From positions 496,001 through 560,000 of the forward strand of contig NZ_AJVF01000039.1 of the NCBI RefSeq assembly GCF_000262045.1: a stretch of DNA of 64,000 nucleotides. The letters run 5' to 3'. The position numbers and the translations under genes were made by a program. The notes beneath the pieces are model-generated. The model was not told where the DNA came from and ran no database searches. It was given only the letters and a program-made list of their open reading frames with translations. This stretch comes from Bacillus siamensis KCTC 13613 (GTDB lineage Bacteria; Bacillota; Bacilli; Bacillales; Bacillaceae). Positions 8,963 to 18,245 of this stretch are shown in pieces (position 1 is the first letter of the stretch; each line of letters begins with the position of its first letter).

Positions 8963-10126
8963 ATGAATAAATCGAAGATGGACTCCAAAGTTTTGGATTC
9001 TATACTTATGAAAATGCTGAAAACCGTGGACGGGAGCAAGGACGAGGTTTTTCAAATCGGAGAGCAGTCGCGCCAGCAATATGAACAGCTGGTCGAAGAA
9101 CTCAAACAGATCAAACAGCAGGTCTACGATGTCATTGAACTGGGAGACAAACTTGAAGTTCATACTCGGCACGCAAGAAACCGTTTGTCTGAAGTAAGCA
9201 GAAATTTCCATAAGTTCAGCGAAGAAGAGATTCGCAACGCCTATGAAAAGGCACACAAACTTCAAGTGGAACTGACGATGATTCAGCAGCGTGAAAAACA
9301 GCTGCGGGAGCGCAGGGATGATCTGGAACGCCGGCTTTTAGGGCTACAGGAAATCATTGAACGGTCAGAATCATTGGTCAGCCAAATAACCGTCGTTCTG
9401 AATTACCTGAATCAAGACCTTCGCCAAGTAGGGCTTCTGCTTGCCGATGCGCAGGCTAAACAAGATTTCGGTTTAAGAATTATCGAAGCCCAAGAGGAAG
9501 AAAGAAAAAGAGTTTCCAGAGAAATTCATGACGGTCCCGCGCAAATGCTGGCAAATGTCATGATGAGATCGGAATTGATAGAACGGATCTTCCGCGACCG
9601 CGGCACGGAGGACGGCTTTCAGGAAATCAGAAATCTTCGGCAAAATGTGCGGAACGCTCTTTACGAAGTCAGAAGGATTATATATGATTTAAGACCGATG
9701 GCATTGGATGATCTCGGGCTGATTCCGACACTGAGAAAATATCTTTATACAACTGAAGAATACAACGGAAAGGTGAAAATACATTTTCAGTGCATCGGAG
9801 ACACGGAGAACAAAAGGCTTGCCCCGCAATTTGAAGTGGCGCTTTTCCGTCTCGCTCAGGAAGCCGTTACAAATGCCCTCAAACATTCAGAATCAGAGGA
9901 AATTACGGTAAAAGTGGAAATAACCGCTGATTTTGTCGTTCTTATCATTAAGGACAACGGAAAAGGCTTTGATATTAAGGAAGCTAAACAAAAGAAAAAC
10001 AAGTCATTCGGCTTGCTGGGAATGAAAGAAAGAGTAGATCTGCTTGAAGGAACGATAACGATAGACTCTAAAATAGGTCTTGGGACATTTATCATGATTA
10101 AGGTTCCGTTATCTCTCGGCCTATAA
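8963..10126 (+). CDS. degS: Sensor histidine kinase DegS
   Basis: Cytoplasmic two-component kinase of 387 residues that phosphorylates DegU to control exoenzymes, competence and motility. There is no transmembrane segment; the N-terminal half (DegS sensor domain, about 30-165) is strongly coiled-coil, then comes the HisKA_3 dimerisation helix with the phospho-acceptor His189 in SREIHDGPAQML (His codon 9527-9529), and a HATPase domain with N box (AVTNALKHS), DNGKGFD and GLLGMKERV. ATG 8963 follows GGAGGGAG. degU begins 76 nt after the stop, as in B. subtilis. Confidence 0.97.
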   Translation: MNKSKMDSKVLDSILMKMLKTVDGSKDEVFQIGEQSRQQYEQLVEELKQIKQQVYDVIELGDKLEVHTRHARNRLSEVSRNFHKFSEEEIRNAYEKAHKLQVELTMIQQREKQLRERRDDLERRLLGLQEIIERSESLVSQITVVLNYLNQDLRQVGLLLADAQAKQDFGLRIIEAQEEERKRVSREIHDGPAQMLANVMMRSELIERIFRDRGTEDGFQEIRNLRQNVRNALYEVRRIIYDLRPMALDDLGLIPTLRKYLYTTEEYNGKVKIHFQCIGDTENKRLAPQFEVALFRLAQEAVTNALKHSESEEITVKVEITADFVVLIIKDNGKGFDIKEAKQKKNKSFGLLGMKERVDLLEGTITIDSKIGLGTFIMIKVPLSLGL

Positions 10127-10202
10127 TTTGTTAAATAGAGCCAAAAGACATATTGACCGAACAGCGGCGTATATAGAACAATAGGATAAGGAGGCGTAGC
10201 GT

Positions 10203-10892
10203 GTGACTAAAGTAAATATTGTTATTATCGACGACCATCAACTATTCCGTGAGGGTGTAAAAAGAATATTGGATTTTGAACCTACCTTTGAAGTGGTAGC
10301 AGAAGGTGACGATGGAGATGAAGCGGCTCGTATCGTCGAGCATTATCATCCCGATGTCGTCATAATGGACATCAATATGCCGAATGTAAATGGAGTAGAG
10401 GCTACTAAACAGCTTGTTGAGCTGTACCCTGAATCTAAGGTGATTATCCTCTCCATCCATGATGATGAAAACTATGTGACCCATGCTTTAAAAACAGGCG
10501 CAAGAGGGTATCTCCTGAAAGAGATGGACGCGGATACTTTAATTGAGGCAGTGAAAGTGGTAGCCGAAGGCGGTTCGTACCTTCACCCGAAAGTAACCCA
10601 CAATCTTGTCAACGAATTCCGACGTCTTGCGACAAGCGGAGTTTCCGCTCATCCTCAGCATGAGGTTTATCCGGAAATTCGGAGACCATTACATATATTA
10701 ACGAGACGGGAATGTGAAGTGCTGCAAATGCTTGCAGACGGAAAAAGCAACCGCGGAATCGGTGAATCATTGTTTATCAGTGAGAAAACAGTGAAAAACC
10801 ACGTGAGTAATATTTTGCAGAAAATGAACGTTAACGACCGGACACAAGCCGTTGTCGTAGCCATTAAAAACGGCTGGGTAGAGATGCGTTAG
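10203..10892 (+). CDS. degU: Response regulator DegU
   Basis: NarL/FixJ-type response regulator of 229 residues. Receiver domain 1-120 has the acidic pocket D10-D11, phospho-acceptor Asp56 (VVIMDINMP) and Lys108-type switch residue in [11 protein letters not shown]. His12, the site of the hyperactive degU32 mutation in B. subtilis, is wild type here. The C-terminal LuxR-type helix-turn-helix (about 160-225) shows [21 protein letters not shown] and [13 protein letters not shown]. Start is GTG at 10203 with AAGGAGGCG upstream. Unphosphorylated DegU favours competence via comK; DegU-P favours degradative enzymes and, with SwrA, the fla/che operon; swrA is also in this window. Confidence 0.97.
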
Positions 10893-10903
10893 TCATGTAT
10901 GAG

Positions 10904-10935
10904 AAGACTTGCCATAATAGGCAAGTCTTTTTTTA
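10904..10935 (+). terminator. Terminator of degSU
   Basis: AAGACTTGCC and GGCAAGTCTT flank a six-base loop and are followed by a T run, 12 nt after the degU stop. Confidence 0.9.
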
Positions 10936-10989
10936 CCGCTTCATATCTATTAAAATACTTATTAAGTACTTAATAAGGCAGGTAAAGTG

Positions 10990-11838
10990 ATGAATATTGC
11001 AGTTGTAACAGACAGTACAGCATATATTCCGAAAGAGATGAGAGATGAACATCATATTCATATGATTCCTCTTCAAGTGGTTTTCGGTGAAAAAACATTC
11101 CGCGAAGAAACAGAGCTCGACTGGAGAAGCTTTTATAAAGAAGTAAAAAATCATGATGAGCTGCCGACTACGTCACAGCCTTCTTTCGGTGAATTGATCG
11201 CATTGTACGAAGAACTGGGCAAAACATATGATGCGGTCATAAGCATACACTTGTCCAGCGGAATCAGCGGAACTTATAACAGCGCCGCTTCGGCAAACGC
11301 TATGGTTGATAATATCGAAGTTTATCCTTTTGATTCAGAGATCAGCTGTTTGGCGCAAGGTTTTTATGCATTAAAAGCGGCACAGCTTATTAAAGACGGT
11401 GTTGACTCTCCGGAAGAGATTTTAAAAGAGCTGGAAGAAATGAAGAAAACAGTCCGTGCGTATTTTATGGTTGACGATTTATCACATCTGCAGCGGGGCG
11501 GGCGCCTAAGCAGTGCTCAGGCATTTATCGGCGGTCTGTTAAAGGTAAAGCCTATTCTTCATTTTGACAATAAGGTAATTGTTCCTTTTGAGAAGATTCG
11601 GACACGCAAAAAAGCGATTTCTAGAATTTTTGAGCTGTTTGGCGAGGATGCAAGTAAAGGAATCCCGATGCGGGCAGCTGTCATTCATGCAAACAGGGAG
11701 GAAGAAGCCGCGGATATTATTCAAGAATTAAGCGGTAAATACCCTCATGTCGAATTCTATAACAGCTATTTCGGTGCCGTGATCGGAACGCATTTGGGCG
11801 AAGGCGCCATCGGAATCGGCTGGTGCTTTAAAAACTAA
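10990..11838 (+). CDS. degV: DegV family fatty-acid-binding protein
   Basis: DegV/FakB-type protein of 282 residues that binds a single fatty acid; family members present it to a FakA-like kinase. Seen here: N-terminal VVTDSTAYIP, the SSGISGTYNSA loop whose Ser and Thr contact the carboxylate (about residue 90-100), SEISCLAQG, and the C-terminal domain with GGRLSSAQAFIGGLLKVKPIL and YFGAVIGTHLGEGAIGI. ATG 10990 is chosen over the in-frame GTG 10987 because it matches the family N-terminus MNIAVVTDS. It stands alone between two terminators, downstream of degSU; a functional link to DegSU is not implied beyond position. Confidence 0.93.
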   Translation: MNIAVVTDSTAYIPKEMRDEHHIHMIPLQVVFGEKTFREETELDWRSFYKEVKNHDELPTTSQPSFGELIALYEELGKTYDAVISIHLSSGISGTYNSAASANAMVDNIEVYPFDSEISCLAQGFYALKAAQLIKDGVDSPEEILKELEEMKKTVRAYFMVDDLSHLQRGGRLSSAQAFIGGLLKVKPILHFDNKVIVPFEKIRTRKKAISRIFELFGEDASKGIPMRAAVIHANREEEAADIIQELSGKYPHVEFYNSYFGAVIGTHLGEGAIGIGWCFKN

Positions 11839-11841
11839 GTG

Positions 11842-11874
11842 AAAATCTCCGTTTTCAAGGGCGGAGATTTTTTT
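11842..11874 (+). terminator. Terminator of degV
   Basis: AAATCTCCG pairs with CGGAGATTT and is followed by T-rich sequence immediately after the degV stop. Confidence 0.88.
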
Positions 11875-11945
11875 ATTTTTTAATTTTCGGGATTCGACAA
11901 AAAAATTCCCGGCAGGCATACTTTGAGCAGAAAGGAGGCAGAGAG

Positions 11946-13331
11946 ATGTCCGAAGATGCTTCAGAATTTTCAGAGGTGCGGGATTTCTTTTACGGCAGGC
12001 ATTTGTTGAGATCTGAGATACCGTTTTCAGATCAGCGTATCAATCCTTTTATAGAAAAAGAATATATAACGGCCGAGCCGTCTGTCATCCGCAGGAAAAA
12101 CCGTTACGTCTGCCGCCGATGCGGCCAGTCTGACCAATCCTGCTTTGCCGCATTCTGGGCGCCTTCTGCCAAAAGACATATTACCTATTGCCGTGCCTGT
12201 GTCGTCATGGGAAGGGCTGATGAACTGACGTCAGTATATTCTTGGAATCAAACCTCAGAAAGCAGCTGGGAGCCTGTAAAGCTTGCTTGGGAAGGAACAC
12301 TGACAGACGGACAGAAGCAGGCGGCCGGCGCGCTTATAAAAGCGATAAAAGAGAAACAAGAGCTGTTAGTGTGGGCGGTTTGCGGATCAGGGAAAACAGA
12401 GATGCTGTTTCCGGGTATAGAGTTTGCGCTGAATCACGGATTGCGGGTCTGTGTCGCAACTCCGCGTACAGATGTCGTGCTTGAACTTCTGCCGAGACTG
12501 AAAAAAGCATTTGAGAATGTTGAAGTTTCAGCTCTGTACGGCGGCAGTGAAGACAAAGGCAGTTTAACTCCGCTAATGATTTCAACCGCTCACCAGCTGA
12601 TGCGCTATCGTGATATTTTTGATGTCATGATAATAGATGAAGTGGATGCATTTCCTTTTTCAGCCGATGAGACATTAAGATTCGCGGTTGATAAATCCAG
12701 AAAGAACAACAGCGCCCTTGTTTATGTAACGGCAACTCCTTCAGACGCATTAAAAAAGAAGGCTGAAGCCGGTTTGCTGAAAAGCGTCCGCATACCGGCC
12801 AGATATCATCGGAAACCTCTCCCGGAGCCGCGTTTTTTATGGTGCGGCAATTGGAAGAAGAAGCTCGAGAAAGGAAAACTGCCGCACTCAGTAACGGATT
12901 GGGTCCGGCAAAAACTTCAATCACGGCTGCCGGTTTTCTTATTCGTTCCGTCTGTACATGTATTGAAAAAGACAACGGATTATTTTCAGAAATTAAACGT
13001 AAGGGCAGAAGGCGTACATGCGGAAGACACATTCAGAAAGGATAAAGTGAAACGGTTCAGAGACGGCCGGCTTGATCTGCTGGTAACAACTACGATTTTA
13101 GAAAGAGGAGTTACCGTACCCAAAGTTCAGACATGTGTCCTCGGCGCAGAAGCACCTATCTTTACTGAGAGCGCACTCGTGCAGATCGCAGGCAGAACGG
13201 GAAGGCACTATAAACATTTCAGCGGTGATGTCGTCATGTTTCATTTCGGAATGACAAACGGAATGAAAAAAGCAAAAAAACATATAGAACATATGAACAA
13301 ATTGGCACAAAAAAGTAAATTGTTGGACTAG
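11946..13331 (+). CDS. comFA: Late competence ATPase/helicase-like ComFA
   Basis: DEAD-box-like, DNA-dependent ATPase of 461 residues needed for passage of transforming ssDNA across the membrane. A four-cysteine zinc finger (CRRCGQSDQ ... CRACV, about residues 56-92) precedes the motor. Walker A is VCGSGKTEM (about 149-157), Walker B is the DEVD variant (IIDEVDAFPF), motif III is VTATPSD, and helicase C motifs TTTILERGVTVP and QIAGRTGR follow. ATG 11946 has AAAGGAGGC upstream. First gene of the comF operon; ComK activation is known in B. subtilis, but I could not resolve a clean pair of ComK boxes here. The C-terminal half is somewhat diverged from B. subtilis. Confidence 0.95.
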   Translation: MSEDASEFSEVRDFFYGRHLLRSEIPFSDQRINPFIEKEYITAEPSVIRRKNRYVCRRCGQSDQSCFAAFWAPSAKRHITYCRACVVMGRADELTSVYSWNQTSESSWEPVKLAWEGTLTDGQKQAAGALIKAIKEKQELLVWAVCGSGKTEMLFPGIEFALNHGLRVCVATPRTDVVLELLPRLKKAFENVEVSALYGGSEDKGSLTPLMISTAHQLMRYRDIFDVMIIDEVDAFPFSADETLRFAVDKSRKNNSALVYVTATPSDALKKKAEAGLLKSVRIPARYHRKPLPEPRFLWCGNWKKKLEKGKLPHSVTDWVRQKLQSRLPVFLFVPSVHVLKKTTDYFQKLNVRAEGVHAEDTFRKDKVKRFRDGRLDLLVTTTILERGVTVPKVQTCVLGAEAPIFTESALVQIAGRTGRHYKHFSGDVVMFHFGMTNGMKKAKKHIEHMNKLAQKSKLLD

Positions 13332-13388
13332 TTAATTTCAGAAAACGTGATACAGTATACTCATACTTTCCTATGAGGAGCTGTCAAC

Positions 13389-13673
13389 ATGCTTGTCAAT
13401 TCTAAAGAAATCATATTAAGGGAACTTCTCGACCGCCATATGCCTCAGCTTCATATGAAATGCACATGCCGCGTATGCAAAAATGATGTACTGGCTCTTT
13501 CATTAAACCGGGCTGAACCGGCATATGTTACTGATAAAAAGAAAGTTGCTTATGCAAAAGCAGAGATGGTTGATAAACAGAAAAATACGGCGCTGCTTGT
13601 CATTCTGGCTGAATCAGCCGCGATTGTTTCAGTTAAACCAAGCGAGTTCTGTGAAAATCGGGAAGGAGCGTAA
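13389..13673 (+). CDS. comFB: ComFB family protein
   Basis: A 94-residue ComFB domain protein. Conserved features are the early VNSKEIILRELLD helix and the cysteine pairs in CTCRVCKND (about residues 25-33), which bind zinc in the family. Disruption in B. subtilis has little effect on transformation, and cyanobacterial relatives bind cyclic dinucleotides; that role is not shown here. Located between comFA and comFC with short spacers, so it belongs to the comF operon; the comFC ribosome binding site lies within its last codons. Confidence 0.92.
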   Translation: MLVNSKEIILRELLDRHMPQLHMKCTCRVCKNDVLALSLNRAEPAYVTDKKKVAYAKAEMVDKQKNTALLVILAESAAIVSVKPSEFCENREGA

Positions 13674-13676
13674 TCT

Positions 13677-14366
13677 CTGAATTGTTTATTGTGTGATTCA
13701 CCAATTTCAAGTTCACTGACCTGGAGATCTCTATTTTCCCTTGCGCCGGAACAAGAGGTATGCAGCGCATGCAGCAATCAATTCGAAAAAATTGAAGGTC
13801 CCGTATGCTGTTTGTGCGGAAGGTCTCAGGAGTCAAATGAAAAATGCGCTGATTGCATGTCGCGGGAATCAAAAACGGAAAAGCGTTTTTTGCTGCGGCA
13901 GAACCGTTCGGTATATTTGTATAATGATGCGATGAAGGATGCATTGGCCCGGTTTAAATTTCGGGGTGATGCGAAAATCATTCAAGCATTTGAACGTGAT
14001 TTTGCTGCCGGCTTTAAAGCGGCATACCCGGCAAATACACATACCCTCGTCCCTATTCCGCTGAGCGGCGAACGGCTGGCGGAACGCGGATTCAATCAAT
14101 CCGAGCTGCTGGCCTCTTTGCTCGGAATGCCCGTCATTTACCCCCTCATCCGACTGAACAATGAAAAACAATCCAAAAAAAGCAAAACAGAAAGGCTCTC
14201 CGCAGAAAAAAAGTTTTCAGCTGCTGAAAACTCCGTCGAAGGTATGAACGTCATTTTAATAGACGATATTTATACGACGGGCGCCACACTGCATCAAGCT
14301 GCCGAAGCTCTGCTGACAGCAGGCAAAGCGTTATCGGCCTCCTCTTTTACTTTAATCAGGAGCTAA
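13677..14366 (+). CDS. comFC: Competence phosphoribosyltransferase-fold protein ComFC
   Basis: Late competence protein of 229 residues with an N-terminal double zinc finger (CxxC pairs at the extreme N-terminus, CSAC, CCLCGR and CADC) and a C-terminal PRTase fold with the VILIDDIYTTGATLHQAA loop (about 190-207). It interacts with ComFA in other species and is needed for ssDNA uptake. No ATG, GTG or suitable TTG is at the expected place. A CTG at 13677 follows GGAAGGAG (13661-13668) with 8 nt spacing and gives (M)NCLLCDSP, matching the B. subtilis MICLLCDS start; the later TTG 13689 would lose the first zinc cysteine and is 20 nt from the site. The start is therefore inferred as CTG. Confidence 0.9.
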   Translation: MNCLLCDSPISSSLTWRSLFSLAPEQEVCSACSNQFEKIEGPVCCLCGRSQESNEKCADCMSRESKTEKRFLLRQNRSVYLYNDAMKDALARFKFRGDAKIIQAFERDFAAGFKAAYPANTHTLVPIPLSGERLAERGFNQSELLASLLGMPVIYPLIRLNNEKQSKKSKTERLSAEKKFSAAENSVEGMNVILIDDIYTTGATLHQAAEALLTAGKALSASSFTLIRS

Positions 14367-14390
14367 ATCATTCATTTTTTCTGCCGATAT
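14364..14390 (+). promoter_or_regulatory. Sigma-D promoter upstream of yvyF
   Basis: TAAA (14364-14367), exactly 15 nt, then GCCGATAT (14383-14390): a perfect match to the sigma-D consensus. The -35 element overlaps the comFC stop codon. It places yvyF and the downstream flagellar genes under sigma-D. Confidence 0.88.
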
Positions 14391-14439
14391 AATTGATAGA
14401 AATATAAGGCAGATAAATGAAGGAATAGGAGTTAAAACG

Positions 14440-14859
14440 ATGGGTGAATTGGCAAATTGTCCAAAATGCAATGCTCTATTTTTTAAAACGAACCTGCAGA
14501 CCGTATGCCAGGCATGTATTAAAGAAGAAGAAAAAGCATTTGAAACCGTCTATAAATTTTTAAGAAAGCAGATCAACAGACAGTCGACGATGCAGCAGAT
14601 TACTGAGGAAACAGGTGTGGAAGAAGAGCTGATCCTCAAGTTTATCAAACAAAAAAGGATTCAAATCAGCCATCTTCCGAATTTGGCATACCCTTGCGAA
14701 AGGTGCGGAAATCCGATCAGGACGGGGAAATTCTGCAAGTCCTGTCAGACTGATATCGAGTCGCAATTAGATCATATGAACCAAGAAACAGCTGCTGAAT
14801 TCAAAGAGAAAAATGGTACTAAAGACACATACTATGCCTATAATACCAAAAACACCTGA
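14440..14859 (+). CDS. yvyF: Flagellar operon protein YvyF (FlhF-domain-free, zinc-ribbon)
   Basis: A 139-residue cytoplasmic protein found next to flgM in Bacillus (TIGR03826-type flagellar operon protein). It carries two zinc-ribbon pairs: CPKCNALFF with CQAC near the N-terminus and CERCGNPIRTGKFCKSC near residues 87-105. Between them is a MerR/helix-turn-helix-like segment (ITEETGVEEELILKFIKQKRI), suggesting nucleic acid or protein binding. The exact role is unknown. ATG 14440 follows ATAGGAG. Transcribed from the sigma-D promoter at 14364-14390. Confidence 0.92.
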   Translation: MGELANCPKCNALFFKTNLQTVCQACIKEEEKAFETVYKFLRKQINRQSTMQQITEETGVEEELILKFIKQKRIQISHLPNLAYPCERCGNPIRTGKFCKSCQTDIESQLDHMNQETAAEFKEKNGTKDTYYAYNTKNT

Positions 14860-14864
14860 TTCCC

Positions 14865-14891
14865 TAAACTAACTGATAACGCAGTCGATAA
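14865..14891 (+). promoter_or_regulatory. Sigma-D promoter of flgM
   Basis: TAAA (14865-14868), 15 nt spacer, then GTCGATAA (14884-14891), six of eight matches to GCCGATAT. It lies between yvyF and flgM, where a sigma-D promoter would give feedback control of the anti-sigma factor. Confidence 0.75.
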
Positions 14892-14928
14892 AAGAATTAG
14901 ACTGCGAACAGAAAGCGAGAGGAATCCA

Positions 14929-15195
14929 ATGAAAATCAATCAGTACGGAACACAATCCGTTAATCCATACCAAAAAAATTACGAAAAGCAAGCCGTACAA
15001 AAAGAGGCTGCAAAGCCGAAAGACAAAGTGGAAATTTCTTCTCATGCAAAAGAGCTTCAAAATGCGTCAGATGCGGTCACTAAAACACGTCAGGAAAAAA
15101 TCGCTCAGCTGAAAGCGGATATAGAGAGCGGAACATATAAAATAGATTCAAACAGCATCGCTGAAAAAATAATGAATTTCTATAAAAAGCAATAA
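14929..15195 (+). CDS. flgM: Anti-sigma-D factor FlgM
   Basis: FlgM family anti-sigma factor of 88 residues. It holds sigma-D inactive until the hook-basal body is complete. The N-terminal half is disordered and polar; the C-terminal sigma-binding part has the family signature [13 protein letters not shown] (about residues 28-40) and the [19 protein letters not shown] helix and tail. ATG 14929 follows AGCGAGAGGAA. It has its own sigma-D promoter immediately upstream, so sigma-D makes its own inhibitor. Confidence 0.96.
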   Translation: MKINQYGTQSVNPYQKNYEKQAVQKEAAKPKDKVEISSHAKELQNASDAVTKTRQEKIAQLKADIESGTYKIDSNSIAEKIMNFYKKQ

Positions 15196-15209
15196 AAAGG
15201 AGAAAGCCA

Positions 15210-15692
15210 ATGTCAGCAAAGCCAATTATCGATCAACTGAAGCGACTTTGCGCACTGCATGAACATCTGCTCACGCTGTCTGAGGAGAAAACGGAAGCGC
15301 TGAAAGCAGGTAAAACAAAAGAGCTTTCCAACATATTAACCAAAGAGCAAAAGTATATTCAGGCAATCGGGCAGACTGAAGAAGAGCGAATCAAGTTAAC
15401 TTCCCAGTTTCTCAGCCGCGATGAAGATAACACAATTGCTGCATGTATCTCAAGAACTTCAGGCAGTGAAAAACAGGAGCTTGAAGGATTATTTCACTCT
15501 TTATCTGCGCTTCTTAACCGTCTGAAAGAAGTGAACGAGATGAATAAGCAGCTCACGATTCAGGCTTTGCAATTCATCTCAGGGGCATTCGATATGATCA
15601 TGCCGGATGAAAAAGAGAATATGAATTATAAAGAGCCGCAAGCTTCGCGCCAGCCTGTCAGCCGTTTGACATTATTCGATTCAAAAGCTTAG
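15210..15692 (+). CDS. flgN: Flagellar hook-filament junction chaperone FlgN
   Basis: FlgN family export chaperone of 160 residues (YvyG in B. subtilis), predicted all-helical with a coiled-coil (residues 5-60 and 95-125). It keeps FlgK and FlgL unassembled before secretion. Start ATG 15210 with AAAGGAGAAAG upstream; 14 nt after flgM and 15 nt before flgK, the gene for its client, which strongly supports the assignment. Confidence 0.92.
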   Translation: MSAKPIIDQLKRLCALHEHLLTLSEEKTEALKAGKTKELSNILTKEQKYIQAIGQTEEERIKLTSQFLSRDEDNTIAACISRTSGSEKQELEGLFHSLSALLNRLKEVNEMNKQLTIQALQFISGAFDMIMPDEKENMNYKEPQASRQPVSRLTLFDSKA

Positions 15693-15707
15693 AACGGAGG
15701 ATTTTCA

Positions 15708-17225
15708 ATGCCATCGACATTTATGGGGCTCGAAACAGCAAGACGTGCACTGAGTGCGCAGCAGACTGCATTGAGCACAGTTTCAAATAACGTTGCAAAT
15801 GCAAATACAGAAGGATATACAAGGCAGCGCGTCACATTACAATCGACGAGCCCTTACCCTGCTGTATCAAAAAACAGTGATCTGACGGCCGGCCAAATCG
15901 GAACCGGGGTCAAAGCCGGTTCAGTGGAGCGTGTCAGAGACAGTTTTTTAGACTATCAGTACAGAACTGAAAATACAAAATTAGGCTACTATACAGCCCG
16001 TTCCAATTCATTGTCGCAAATGGAAGGCGTCATGAAAGAGCTTGATGATAACGGATTAAACGGATCACTCAGTTCGTTTTGGAATGCTCTTCAGGACCTG
16101 GCGACGAACCCGGAAAATACGGGAGCGCGCTCAGTCTTGCAGGAGCAGGGGAAATCTCTTGTCGAGAGTTTTAACTATATATCAAGCTCTTTGACTAACA
16201 TTCAGGGGGATATTAAAAAGAACCTGGATAACACAGCGGATCAGGCCAATTCAATTTTAAATCAGCTGAATGACCTTAATACTCAAATAGCGGCAGTTGA
16301 GCCGAGCGGTATGCTTCCTAATGATTTATATGACCAAAGAGACAGATTGATTGACCAACTATCTTCTATGGCAAATATAAAAGTTTCATATAATAAGTCT
16401 GGCGGACATGCCTTGGCGACTGCTGAGGGCACGGTCAACGTGGAATTGCTGAACGGAAACAACAATTCTCTCGGAACACTGCTTGATGGTAATACAAAAA
16501 CCGTTTCAGAAATGAAAATCAACTACGACCAGGACAGCGGTCTTGTGTCAAGCGTATCCGTCGGCAGCAATGCGGTTAATGCGGATGCATTTACCGGCAA
16601 AGGCTCACTTTTAGGTCTTATTGAGTCATACGGCTATATGTCAAATGGAGAAGAAAAGGGCCTTTATCCTGAAATGATGACTGCTCTTGATAATATGGCG
16701 CTCTCCTTTGCTGACGCGTTTAATGCAGTTCACGAAAAAGGAAAGACCTATACAGGCGAACAGGGCGCAGCATTTTTTGATTTCAGCGGTGATGAAGCGG
16801 TGCCGGTAAAAGGGGCGGCAGCCAAAATAAAAGTCAGTGACAAAGTCCTTGCGTCTACAGACAATATCGCAGCGTCGTTAAACGGAGAAAAAAGCGACGG
16901 CACAAACGCGACAAACCTGGCAGCCGTGCAGAACAGCAAGCTGACAATTAACGGTGAAACCACTACAATTAATGACTTTTATGAATCCCTTATCGGCAAG
17001 CTGGGCGTTAATTCACAAAAAGCGGCCAATCTTATGAACAACTCTGAAAGCAACACCCTTTCGGCCGATCAGCGGAGACAATCAGTCAGCGCCGTGTCAT
17101 TAGATGAAGAAATGACAAATATGATTCAGTTTCAGCACGCTTATAATGCCGCTGCGCGAATCATAACGATGCAGGATCAAATATACGATAAAATTATTAA
17201 CGGTATGGGCACCGGAGGAAGATAA
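15708..17225 (+). CDS. flgK: Flagellar hook-associated protein 1 FlgK
   Basis: Hook-filament junction protein of 505 residues. The N-terminal D0 helix has TFMGLETARRALSAQQ and the flagellar rod motif SNNVANANTEGYTRQ; the C-terminus MTNMIQFQHAYNAAARI forms the other half of the coiled coil. The central domains are variable, as usual. Exported through the flagellar type III system, with no signal peptide. ATG 15708 follows GGAGG. Part of the flgM-flgN-flgK-flgL string. Confidence 0.96.
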   Translation: MPSTFMGLETARRALSAQQTALSTVSNNVANANTEGYTRQRVTLQSTSPYPAVSKNSDLTAGQIGTGVKAGSVERVRDSFLDYQYRTENTKLGYYTARSNSLSQMEGVMKELDDNGLNGSLSSFWNALQDLATNPENTGARSVLQEQGKSLVESFNYISSSLTNIQGDIKKNLDNTADQANSILNQLNDLNTQIAAVEPSGMLPNDLYDQRDRLIDQLSSMANIKVSYNKSGGHALATAEGTVNVELLNGNNNSLGTLLDGNTKTVSEMKINYDQDSGLVSSVSVGSNAVNADAFTGKGSLLGLIESYGYMSNGEEKGLYPEMMTALDNMALSFADAFNAVHEKGKTYTGEQGAAFFDFSGDEAVPVKGAAAKIKVSDKVLASTDNIAASLNGEKSDGTNATNLAAVQNSKLTINGETTTINDFYESLIGKLGVNSQKAANLMNNSESNTLSADQRRQSVSAVSLDEEMTNMIQFQHAYNAAARIITMQDQIYDKIINGMGTGGR

Positions 17226-17237
17226 GGAGATAAGTAA

Positions 17238-18155
17238 ATGAGAGTAACTCAAGGGATGATCGCAAAAAATTCTCTTCGATTTATCGGCTCAAGTTATGAC
17301 AAGCTCGATCGGCTTCAGCAGCAAGTGTCTACGGGGAAAAAAATCACCAAAGCTTCTGATGATCCGGTCGTCGCAATGAAGGGAATGCAGTACCGTACTC
17401 AGCTTGCGCAGGTCAACCAGTATCAGCGGAATGTTTCGCAAGGTTTCACATGGCTGGAAAACTCGGAATCCAGCGTAAACTCAGAGACGGATATTATGGG
17501 GAAAATCCGAGACTTGATGATTAAGGCAAAAAGTGATTCGAACGGTGAAACGGAATTAAAAGCAATCGGTACAGAAATCGGCCAGCTGAAAAAGCAGCTC
17601 GTTTCTGTCGCGAATACTCAAGTGAACGGGCGTTACCTGTTTAACGGAACAAATTCAGATGTCCCGCCGATCACTGAAAATGCCGACGGCACGTATACGT
17701 ACAACTATGAAAATTACACGAGTGCTTCGGATGTTAATATCAACATTTCGAACGGGGCAGTGCTGAAAGTGAATTCTGACCCGAAATCAGCTTTCGGGGG
17801 CGTCGCTCAAAATGGAGATAATGTATTTGAATTTCTCAACTCATTAGAAGCTTCTTTAAGCAAAGGTACGCTCTCTGAAGCAGATTCAAATCAAATTCTG
17901 TCAGACATCGACGGTTTTACTGACAAAATGAATGCTGAAAAATCCAATATCGGCGCCCGAACAAACCGTTTGGAACTCATTAAGACAAGGTTGGAATCTC
18001 AAGCTGCTACCGCTGAAAAAGTATTGTCAGATAATGAAGATGTAGAAATGGAAGATGTGATTGTTGATTATTTATCTCAGCAGACGGTTCATAAAGCTGC
18101 GCTGTCAGTAAATGCGAATATCATTCAGCCGTCACTGATCGACTTCCTGAAATAA
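17238..18155 (+). CDS. flgL: Flagellar hook-associated protein 3 FlgL
   Basis: Flagellin-like junction protein of 305 residues. N-terminal [18 protein letters not shown] and the [18 protein letters not shown] motif match flagellin D0/D1; the C-terminal helix ends [15 protein letters not shown]. It joins FlgK to the first flagellin ring. ATG 17238 has AAGGAGATAAGTA upstream, 12 nt after flgK. Followed by a terminator. Confidence 0.96.
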   Translation: MRVTQGMIAKNSLRFIGSSYDKLDRLQQQVSTGKKITKASDDPVVAMKGMQYRTQLAQVNQYQRNVSQGFTWLENSESSVNSETDIMGKIRDLMIKAKSDSNGETELKAIGTEIGQLKKQLVSVANTQVNGRYLFNGTNSDVPPITENADGTYTYNYENYTSASDVNINISNGAVLKVNSDPKSAFGGVAQNGDNVFEFLNSLEASLSKGTLSEADSNQILSDIDGFTDKMNAEKSNIGARTNRLELIKTRLESQAATAEKVLSDNEDVEMEDVIVDYLSQQTVHKAALSVNANIIQPSLIDFLK

Positions 18156-18180
18156 TAGATGAAACGTCTTATATATATAT

Positions 18181-18216
18181 AAAAAGCGACTCACAACAGG
18201 GAGATCGCTTTTTTTA
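18181..18216 (+). terminator. Terminator after flgL
   Basis: AAAAAGCGA pairs with TCGCTTTTT around a loop containing CTC/GAG, followed by T residues, 26 nt after the flgL stop. Confidence 0.8.
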
Positions 18217-18245
18217 CTAGAACACTCTAAAGAGGAGGGGTCTCT

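Noticed and set aside
11842..11945. ComK boxes before comFA
   Set aside because: AAAA-N6-TTTT-like strings occur, but the visible one has the wrong spacing and belongs to the degV terminator; no clean pair of AAAA-N5-TTTT boxes was found.
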